Shown: positions 32,714 through 38,221 of the stretch, one piece after another
Numbering within the stretch: the first letter of the stretch is position 1
Layout: each line of letters begins with the position of its first letter
Source of the DNA: Candidatus Eiseniibacteriota bacterium
GTDB lineage: Bacteria > Joyebacterota > Joyebacteria > Joyebacterales > Joyebacteraceae
Reading direction: 5' to 3'
DNA length: 38,221 nt
NCBI GenBank assembly: GCA_030595835.1
Contig: JAUVLG010000019.1
Location: 1-38,221 of the forward strand
Position numbers and translations under genes: made by a program
Notes under the pieces: model-generated
The model's database searches: none
What the model was told of the DNA's origin: nothing
Seen by the model: only the letters and a program-made list of their open reading frames with translations

Positions 32714-34026
32714 TGCGGCCCGGATGGATCGTCCACTTCCCGAGGAGCCTCGTGTGCGGCCTCGTGGTGCGCTGCGCGCTGGTCGCCTCACTCTCGGCGC
32801 TCCTGGTGCCCGATGCGGGCGCCGGCCTGCCGGGGTTGTCGGGAGGCGCTTCGCCCGGAGGCTCCGATCTCATGCTCGTGCGGACGGCCAGCCTCCAGAC
32901 CAGGGGTGTCTTGACCGTCTGCGTGGCGGGAGAGTACTCCGAATCACAGGACGCCGCTGAGTTCCGGGGAGAGGACGCGGCCGGTCGGTACACCACCCTG
33001 TGCGCGGGGGCCTCATACGGATTGACGACGTGGCTCGAGGTCTCAGCCCGCGTGCCCGTACGACGAGCGGTCTGGGGCGACGGCGCCAGTCCCGACGAGG
33101 TGGCAGGACTCGATTCGCCGGTCATCGGCGTCAAAGTGGGGGCGCCGGTCGACTGGTCCGTGCTGTCACTCGCCGTGGACGGGCGTGTGGGTCTGCCCGT
33201 CGGGTCCGAGCTCAAGCTTGACGGGGAGGCCGCTGACGGCTTTCACCTGACCGGGGGCTCCGATACCGATTGGGAGATTGCTTTGCTGGCGACCGCGGAC
33301 TTCACGGACTGGCTGCCAGTCCGGCTCCACGCGAACGTGGGATGGGCGCACCACGGAAACGAGGTTTCCGGACGGCGCTTCTTCCCCGATTACTACCCCG
33401 CGGTCCCGGAAGGCGGAGACCCCGGCGACAACGACGCCGTGATCCTGCGTGGCGCCGTGGAGTTCCCCGGGCGGAAGGTTGACCTGTTCACCGAGTTCCG
33501 GGGGGACATCCTGAACGGGAGAGATCTGGTTGCTCTCAAGGAGAACCCCCTGACCATCATGCCCGGTGTGCGTGTGCGATTCGGCTCCGGCTGGAGCGCG
33601 ACGGGCGGGTTATCGATCAGCATATCCGGCGACGACCGCGACACGCCGGACTTCGACCCGCACGACGCCTATCCCGACTGGGGCGCCAAGCTGATGGTCG
33701 GATATGCGTGGCCCGTCTTTGCCGCGGACACTGACGGGGACGGCATCCCCGATTTCCGAGATGGGTGTCCGAAGCTCGCTGAGGACATGGACGGTTTCCT
33801 CGACGACGATGGCTGTCCCGATCCGGACAACGACGCGGACGGCATCCCCGACGAGCGCGACATGTGCCCGGACGAACCCGAGGATATCGACGGCTTCGAG
33901 GACGGCGACGGCTGTCCCGATCTGGACAACGACGGCGACGGCATCGTCGACGAGCGCGACATGTGCCCGGACGAACCCGAGGATATCGACGGCTTCGAGG
34001 ACGGCGACGGATGTCCGGACGACTAG
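32710..34026 (+). CDS. Predicted outer-membrane barrel ending in thrombospondin type 3 repeats
   Basis: The 438-residue protein has a signal peptide (about 1-38, ending DAGAG). Residues about 50-330 are rich in alternating hydrophobic strands (LEVSARVPV, PVRLHANVGWAHHG, VDLFTEFRGD, TGGLSISISGDD), suggesting a beta-barrel. Residues about 333-438 are Asp-rich calcium-binding TSP3 repeats: DTDGDGIPD, DNDADGIPDERDMCPDEP and two copies of EDIDGFEDGDGCPD. In typical proteins of this layout an OmpA peptidoglycan-binding domain follows. Here the gene stops right after the repeats. ATG 32710 overlaps the DUF1844 stop; ATG 32713 is an alternative. Confidence 0.8.
   Translation: MMRPGWIVHFPRSLVCGLVVRCALVASLSALLVPDAGAGLPGLSGGASPGGSDLMLVRTASLQTRGVLTVCVAGEYSESQDAAEFRGEDAAGRYTTLCAGASYGLTTWLEVSARVPVRRAVWGDGASPDEVAGLDSPVIGVKVGAPVDWSVLSLAVDGRVGLPVGSELKLDGEAADGFHLTGGSDTDWEIALLATADFTDWLPVRLHANVGWAHHGNEVSGRRFFPDYYPAVPEGGDPGDNDAVILRGAVEFPGRKVDLFTEFRGDILNGRDLVALKENPLTIMPGVRVRFGSGWSATGGLSISISGDDRDTPDFDPHDAYPDWGAKLMVGYAWPVFAADTDGDGIPDFRDGCPKLAEDMDGFLDDDGCPDPDNDADGIPDERDMCPDEPEDIDGFEDGDGCPDLDNDGDGIVDERDMCPDEPEDIDGFEDGDGCPDD
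33850..34026 (+). repeat. 99-bp coding repeat in the TSP3 region
   Basis: A 99-nt (33-codon) unit starts at 33850 and again at 33949, the second copy truncated by the stop codon. The first 62 nt of both copies (33850-33911 and 33949-34010) are identical including synonymous positions, indicating a recent in-frame duplication or gene conversion. Confidence 0.93.
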
Positions 34027-34043
34027 GTGACAGCGGGAGGCAA

Positions 34044-34445
34044 GTGCCCAGGAACCCGGCGCCGACCGTTGACATCATCATCGAGCAGCAGGGCGGCATC
34101 GTGCTGGTAGAGAGGCGGAACCCGCCGCACGGGTGGGCGCTCCCCGGTGGTTTCATCGACTACGGGGAGAGCGCGGAGGACGCCGCTGCCCGGGAGGCCG
34201 AGGAAGAGACCGGTCTCACGCTCGTCGACCTCCGCCAGTTCCACGTCTACTCGGACCCGGCCCGGGATCCGAGACTCCACACTATTACTACTGTGTTTGT
34301 CGCTCGCGGACGCGGGGAACCGACCGGCGGGGACGACGCGGTCAGCGCGCGCGTGTTCGACCCCGCTGCGCTTCCGGAGCGGATGGCGTTCGATCACCGT
34401 GAGATAATCATGGACTACGTCTCGGGCAGGTGGGGCCGGCCGTAG
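34044..34445 (+). CDS. NUDIX hydrolase
   Basis: The 133-residue protein has a complete Nudix box at residues 36-58: G36, E42, R50-E51, E54-E55 and G57 in the GX5EX7REUXEEXGU pattern. The segment before it (NPPHGWALPGGFIDYGES) resembles ADP-ribose or nucleoside-diphosphate pyrophosphatases, but substrate cannot be assigned. GTG 34044 follows GGGAGG, at short spacing; the frame is open upstream only as a shadow of the TSP3 repeats. It starts 18 nt after the barrel gene and converges with mazG, 55 nt away. Confidence 0.9.
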   Translation: MPRNPAPTVDIIIEQQGGIVLVERRNPPHGWALPGGFIDYGESAEDAAAREAEEETGLTLVDLRQFHVYSDPARDPRLHTITTVFVARGRGEPTGGDDAVSARVFDPAALPERMAFDHREIIMDYVSGRWGRP

Positions 34446-34500
34446 AGGTGCCGGGGCGCACTGTCCTGGCGGCCGCGGTCGCGCGTTGTCCGTACGCGGT

Positions 34501-35298
34501 TCAGTCCTTCGTATCCGACTCGAGGGCCTTCGCCTCGTTCCAAACGCGGTCCATCGCCTCGAGCCCGACCTTGCTCAGATCCCTGTCCCGGAACCTGTGC
34601 TCGATCAGAGCGAATCGCCTGCGGAACTTGAGGTTGGTCTTCCTCAGCGCGGCCTCCGGATCGATCTCGAGCGAGCGCGCGATGTTGACGATGGCAAAGA
34701 GGAGATCGCCTAGTTCCTCTTCGTACTTCTCCGCACGTCGGTCCGCTATCTCGACCCGGAGTTCGGCCAGCTCCTCATCGACCTTCGCGAGAACATCCGA
34801 CAGCTCGTCCCAGTCGAAGCCGACGGCGGCCGCCTTCTCCTGTAATCGGCGGGCGGTGAGCAGAGCGGGGAAGTCCTTGGGCAGTCCGTCGAGAATGGAC
34901 GTCCGTCCCGAGTGGCTCTTCTCGGTGAGCTTCGTCTTCTCCCAGTGGCTTCGCACGGCCTCGGGAGTCGATGCTTCCTTGTCACCGAAGACGTGCGGAT
35001 GACGGCGGCGCAGCTTGGCGTCGATCCCCTCGACGATCGACGTGAGGTCGAATCGTTCCCCTTCTTCCGCCATCCTGGCTATGAAGACGATAAGGAACAG
35101 CAGATCGCCGAGTTCGTCGCGAAGTTGCTCGTCGTCTTCGACGTCCATTGCCTCGAGAACCTCGTGGAACTCCTCGACCAGGTGAGGGCGAATGGTCTCG
35201 ACGGTCTGCGCGCGATCCCACGCGCACCCGCCAGGCGATCGGAGCGTGGCCGTCAGATCGACGAGTCTCTCGAAGGCGTCACTGGACTTGCTTGACAT
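34501..35298 (-). CDS. mazG: Nucleoside triphosphate pyrophosphohydrolase MazG
   Basis: MazG hydrolyses all canonical and some damaged NTPs to NMP and pyrophosphate, and can lower (p)ppGpp. The 265-residue protein has the tandem all-alpha repeats: LRSPGGCAWDRAQT and LVEEFHEVLEAM...DELGDLLFLIVF in the first, and DEELAEL...YEEELGDLLFAIVNIAR in the second. The metal-binding EExxE and ExxD patterns are visible in both. The SD AGAGGA lies upstream of ATG on the minus strand. It is the only other substantial gene on this strand besides the small lipoprotein. Confidence 0.95.
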   Translation of the reverse strand: MSSKSSDAFERLVDLTATLRSPGGCAWDRAQTVETIRPHLVEEFHEVLEAMDVEDDEQLRDELGDLLFLIVFIARMAEEGERFDLTSIVEGIDAKLRRRHPHVFGDKEASTPEAVRSHWEKTKLTEKSHSGRTSILDGLPKDFPALLTARRLQEKAAAVGFDWDELSDVLAKVDEELAELRVEIADRRAEKYEEELGDLLFAIVNIARSLEIDPEAALRKTNLKFRRRFALIEHRFRDRDLSKVGLEAMDRVWNEAKALESDTKD

Positions 35299-35840
35299 CT
35301 GGTCTGTTCCTCTCTGTTGCGGTACGCAGACTTGGGTCGCCGGTGCGTCATGACGCGCTGTGAACGCTCTATAAAGTCGTGCGCATCCACTAAAGCGTCT
35401 CCGAGAGCGACCGGCGAGCCCGTGACTAGGATGTAACGATACTAGAGCGGACGGCGCTTTTCAATCGCAAGTCGCGGTCTGCTGGGGCTCTGCACGAACA
35501 GGAGAGGCGCGTGCAACGAGGAAGCACCTGTGCAATACTCGCGTAACATCAGATGTGTGCGAGAGTTACGGCCATAGAGGTCCGCTGGCACGTCGCTTGC
35601 ACGTTCGGGGGCCGAAAGCGGCGTAGATAGGGCTCTTCCGGTGTGGGAGACCCTGGTGCGGGCCGCTGCGCCGGTCCTCTTGGTCGTGGTGAAAGAGGGT
35701 TCAGGCGCCATTGCTCTTTGATACCAACACATGGACGGGACCGTCGGCGCAGGGAAAGAAGTTGCGGATTGTCACGTGCTGTGCTACTGAATGCTCGCTT
35801 GGTGCGGGTCGGACATCGAGGATCTTCGAAAGGGTGGGGC
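35299..35840. other. 542-nt intergenic region between divergent mazG and alr
   Basis: I see no conserved gene here. The alr frame is open upstream to 35643, but those codons are not alanine-racemase-like. The motif GTGCAA occurs at 35511-35516 and 35530-35535 and its complement TTGCAC at 35597-35602. A small hairpin with arms CTCGC/GCGAG and inner ACAT/ATGT lies near 35538-35563. A known regulatory RNA was not recognised. Confidence 0.6.
35762..35790 (+). promoter_or_regulatory. Weak candidate promoter for alr
   Basis: TTGCGG (35762-35767), 17 nt, TACTGA (35785-35790). Spacing is ideal but the hexamers match poorly, so this is only the best candidate upstream of GTG 35841. Confidence 0.3.
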
Positions 35841-37037
35841 GTGCGATTTTCCACGTGGGTTGAGATCGACCTGGATGCCCTGGCGGACAACATCCGCGAG
35901 GTGCGGGCGCGCATCGCGGCGGGCCAGAGGATCCTGCTTGTGGTCAAGGCGGACGCCTACGGCCACGGAGCGGTGGAGGTGTCGCGGGCGGCCGTTACGG
36001 CGGGCGTCGACATGCTGGGCGTCGCGACGCTCCAGGAGGGAATCGAGCTCAGGCAGGCCGGGATCGCATCTCCGATCCTCATCCTGAGCCCTCCGATGGA
36101 GAGCGAGACGCGAGACGTCATCGAGTACGATCTCGCGTGCACGGTCCCAAGCCTTGGCATAGCGCGGGCTCTGTCCCGTGTCTGCGTCGATAGGGGGAAG
36201 ACCGGCTCCGTGCACGTGGAAGTCGACACGGGCATGGGGCGCAGCGGTGTCGGGCTGGAGGAGGCCCTTCCGTTCGTGACCGCCGTGGGCAAGCTCCCCG
36301 GCCTCTCGCTGGACGGCGTCTATACGCATTTCCCCGCGTCGGACGAGGATGTGGCGTTCACTAAAGGTCAGGTATCCGACTTCGCGGCCCTGCTTTCGCG
36401 GCTGGACAGGAAGGGGATATCGGTTCCCCTGAGGCACGCGGCAAACAGCGCCGCTCTTCTCGGTGTGGCGGAGTCACTGGCGCCACCTCTGAACATGGTT
36501 CGCCCGGGGTTGATGGTCTACGGCCTCAGGCCTTCGGGCCGCTCGCCGGGAGACGCACAGCTTCGGCCCGTGATGAGCTTCAAGTCCCGGATAGCCCAGA
36601 TACGGGAGCTGCCGGAGGGACATCCGATCAGCTATGGCATGACGTTCAGGACTCACGGGGCGATGCGAATAGCGGTGATCCCGGTGGGCTACGGGCACGG
36701 ATACAGTTGGAGGCTCTCCAATGCGGGCGAAGTGCTCGTGCGTGGCACGAGGGCGCCCATCGTCGGGCGCGTGACGATGGACGTGACGCTCGTGGACATC
36801 GACGGGCTTCCGGAGGCGCGCGTCGGGGATGAAGTGGTGCTTTTCGGGCGACAGGGGGATGCGGAGATCACGGTGGACGAGGTCGCCGCCCGGGTGGGCA
36901 CGATCAACTACGAAATCATCTGCGGGATCGGTAAGAGGGTCGCTAGGGCCTACATACGGAGTGGCGAGACCATTGGAGTGCGGACGCTCACTGAGCGCAG
37001 GGCGGTGGGGAGACGGCGATGGGCGGACGAGGAGTGA
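35841..37037 (+). CDS. alr: Alanine racemase
   Basis: Alr interconverts L- and D-alanine with pyridoxal phosphate, supplying D-Ala for peptidoglycan. The PLP lysine is K36 in VVKADAYGHGA and the opposing catalytic tyrosine is Y265 in ISYGMTFRT. Other family segments are STWVEIDLDALADNI at the N-terminus, HVEVDTGMGRSGV, VYTHFPASDE, NMVRPGLMVYGL and GRVTMDVTLVDI. GTG 35841 gives 398 residues, slightly longer than usual because of a basic C-terminal tail. The SD (GGGTGGGG) is imperfect. Confidence 0.96.
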   Translation: MRFSTWVEIDLDALADNIREVRARIAAGQRILLVVKADAYGHGAVEVSRAAVTAGVDMLGVATLQEGIELRQAGIASPILILSPPMESETRDVIEYDLACTVPSLGIARALSRVCVDRGKTGSVHVEVDTGMGRSGVGLEEALPFVTAVGKLPGLSLDGVYTHFPASDEDVAFTKGQVSDFAALLSRLDRKGISVPLRHAANSAALLGVAESLAPPLNMVRPGLMVYGLRPSGRSPGDAQLRPVMSFKSRIAQIRELPEGHPISYGMTFRTHGAMRIAVIPVGYGHGYSWRLSNAGEVLVRGTRAPIVGRVTMDVTLVDIDGLPEARVGDEVVLFGRQGDAEITVDEVAARVGTINYEIICGIGKRVARAYIRSGETIGVRTLTERRAVGRRRWADEE

Positions 37038-37042
37038 GTTTC

Positions 37043-37069
37043 GCCGGCCATGCGACGGACCGGGCCGGC
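37043..37069 (+). terminator. Hairpin after alr
   Basis: GCCGGCC (37043-37049) pairs with GGCCGGC (37063-37069), six nt after the alr stop. The loop is 13 nt and no T-run follows, so termination is plausible but not certain. Confidence 0.45.
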
Positions 37070-37504
37070 AAATGAACACCTCTTCAGAGATGCGAGAAGG
37101 ACGGGCATCCGGATTCCGTAACTTGACAAAGCACCCGGTGTTGGAAGATTCGGCGGGCGTGAATCCGGCACGAAAAAGAAGGTTGACAGATTTTGAAGGC
37201 CTGTGCTAGATTGCCCCAAGCCCCGGCAGAGATGGGGCCCAGAGAGTCTACGGAGCAGCATAAAACTGAGGGTTCCTACGTTCGGAGGCCACTGTATGCG
37301 GTGGCATATCCAGCGTCGAAGAGGAGGTGAAACGAGGGAGTTTTTCGGACAGTGAAGTAGGAGACAGATCGCCACCGGGAGAGGTGGCGGGCGGTCTTCG
37401 CCCGCGGTGTTGGATAGGCCGCGGGGCGGAGTTCCGGGTTGCTGTTGTCCATTGGTCATGGGCAGCGACTTCGGAGTGGACATGCCCTTCTAGGAGGTTG
37501 TCGG
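37070..37504 (+). other. Long structured leader region before the TSP3-repeat protein
   Basis: After the alr hairpin there are two TTGACA boxes, at 37124 and 37183; only the second has a fitting -10. Downstream of it, the ~285-nt leader can form two GC-rich hairpins that share three bases: CGCCACC (37370-37376) with GGTGGCG (37383-37389), and GCGGGCG (37387-37393) with CGCCCGC (37399-37405). An SD-like GAGGAGGTG at 37321-37329 does not lead to a convincing gene. I could not match the leader to a known riboswitch. Confidence 0.5.
37183..37212 (+). promoter_or_regulatory. Sigma70-type promoter for the C-terminal TSP3 gene
   Basis: TTGACA at 37183-37188, an 18-nt spacer and TAGATT at 37207-37212, with TGC directly before it (extended -10 TGN). 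The predicted start near 37219 gives a leader of about 285 nt. Confidence 0.65.
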
Positions 37505-38221
37505 ATGGCAAGAGAGAACCGCAGCGACAGAGGCGCGATGCTTGCGCTCGCTTCTCTTCTGGTCGTGTTCTCACTGACGGTAGCTGTGGCCACCCCGGCC
37601 GGTGCGTATTTCTACGATTCGGACGGGGATGGTTTGCCGGACTTCTACGAAGTCAAGCACGGCATTCACGGTGACGTCACAGACGAGGGAAGCGACTGGG
37701 ACGGTGACGGTCTGCTCGATATAGAGGAGGACGTCAATCTCAATGGTATCGTCGATGTCGGCGAGACCGACCCGGCCAATTGGGACACGGACGGGGATGG
37801 TATCTCAGACGGCATCGAGGGACTGGTCGACACCGATGGTGACGGTCTCATCAACGCGCTCGATCTCGATTCGGACAACGACTTCATACCCGACGGGGTC
37901 GAAGACGCCAATCACAACGGCGTTTGGGACGAGCATCTGGGCGAGACGAACTGGCTCGTCGCGGATACGGACGGCGACGGTTTGATCGACGGTTGGGAAG
38001 CGATGTGGGGCACCGACCCGCTCAATCCCAACACCGATGGCGACGGCTGGAACGACTACGAGGAAGTCATCGTCTACGGTACGAACCCGAACGATCCTGA
38101 CACGGACGGTGACGGTCGTATCGACGGTATCGGTAACGAGGACGGGTCCGACGCCGACGGCGACGGCGCCATCAACGCTGCCGACTTCGACAGCGACAAC
38201 GATGGTCTCACCGACGGCCAG
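37505..38221 (+). CDS. Secreted thrombospondin type 3 repeat protein (3' end outside window)
   Basis: The frame is open for at least 239 codons and runs off the window. ATG 37505 follows AGGAGG. A signal peptide covers about residues 1-36 (hydrophobic [15 protein letters not shown], then TPAGA). The rest is a run of Asp-rich calcium loops, including [63 protein letters not shown] and [10 protein letters not shown]. Segments such as [13 protein letters not shown] are characteristic of large extracellular TSP3 proteins. Domains beyond the window edge, where a sorting domain might lie, cannot be seen. No catalytic domain is visible. Confidence 0.9.
   Translation, partial: MARENRSDRGAMLALASLLVVFSLTVAVATPAGAYFYDSDGDGLPDFYEVKHGIHGDVTDEGSDWDGDGLLDIEEDVNLNGIVDVGETDPANWDTDGDGISDGIEGLVDTDGDGLINALDLDSDNDFIPDGVEDANHNGVWDEHLGETNWLVADTDGDGLIDGWEAMWGTDPLNPNTDGDGWNDYEEVIVYGTNPNDPDTDGDGRIDGIGNEDGSDADGDGAINAADFDSDNDGLTDGQ

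Noticed and set aside
34069-34074. TTGACA box inside the NUDIX gene
   Set aside because: It lies within codons for conserved residues and no -10 box follows at 16-19 nt.
35440-35640. 6S RNA or another structured RNA upstream of alr
   Set aside because: Only short helices form; I could not build the long bubble-containing rod of 6S RNA or match a known riboswitch.
35643-35840. N-terminal extension of alanine racemase
   Set aside because: The extra 66 codons are Arg/Gly-rich and unlike any Alr; the family N-terminus begins at GTG 35841.
37124-37152. First TTGACA after alr as a promoter
   Set aside because: The expected -10 position reads GATTCG; the second box at 37183 is much better.
37327-37674. 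115-codon frame with a GAGGAGGTG near its start
   Set aside because: The SD overlaps the start codon, the peptide is low-complexity and it runs into the signal-peptide region of the real TSP3 gene in another frame.

Overview
The window is a GC-rich bacterial chromosome segment that is densely coding, mostly on the + strand. It comes from a diderm bacterium: there is an Omp85-like barrel, a second predicted outer-membrane barrel, lipoproteins and RseP. Two surface traits suggest the FCB superphylum and its uncultured relatives (Eisenbacteria, Latescibacterota or Krumholzibacteriota are possible). One is a secreted enzyme ending in a FlgD-like/type IX-like sorting domain with the NPFNP motif. 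The other is a set of Asp-rich thrombospondin type 3 (TSP3) calcium repeats. The phylum cannot be settled from this sequence alone.

Layout. 1-2.2 kb: tRNA-Met(CAT), tRNA-Val(CAC), a CdsZ-like zinc-ribbon protein, a ribonuclease HI with an N-terminal extension, and the RNase P RNA. 2.3-8.6 kb: recJ, a bifunctional (p)ppGpp synthetase/hydrolase, dtd, maf, a seven-unit 18-bp tandem repeat, and mtnA. 8.6-17.0 kb: a consensus promoter starts rplM-rpsI, followed by the classical rpsB-tsf-pyrH-frr-uppS-cdsA-dxr-rseP series, with a 57-residue two-cluster ferredoxin inserted between frr and uppS. 17.1-20.8 kb: a compact divergent promoter drives a small lipoprotein (minus) and a 1046-residue protein (plus) that joins a gluzincin-type metallopeptidase, a TolB-like propeller and an Omp85-like barrel. 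21.0-27.9 kb: pcrA/uvrD helicase, gatC-gatA-gatB, and a lipoprotein resembling arylsulfotransferases. 28.0-34.0 kb: a promoter preceded by five 14-bp repeats drives a secreted GH57-like glycoside hydrolase; a second promoter drives a DUF1844 protein and a TSP3-bearing barrel. 34.0-37.0 kb: NUDIX hydrolase, convergent mazG, and alr. 37.1 kb to the end: a long structured leader and the start of a secreted TSP3-repeat protein cut by the window edge.

Most of the window serves core functions: translation (L13, S9, S2, EF-Ts, RRF, GatCAB, Dtd, tRNAs, RNase P), envelope precursors (UppS, CdsA, Dxr, Alr), stringent response, DNA repair (RecJ, PcrA), nucleotide sanitation (Maf, MazG, NUDIX) and methionine salvage (MtnA). 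The accessory content is the surface block from 17 kb onward.

The best leads are: (i) the one-chain peptidase-propeller-Omp85 protein and its divergently transcribed lipoprotein; (ii) strong evidence that gatB starts at CTG, with pcrA probably doing the same; (iii) a repeat array abutting the GH57 promoter; (iv) the 18-bp repeat that begins inside the maf stop region. Promoters here are unusually easy to read (TTGACN, 17-18 nt, TANANT-like).
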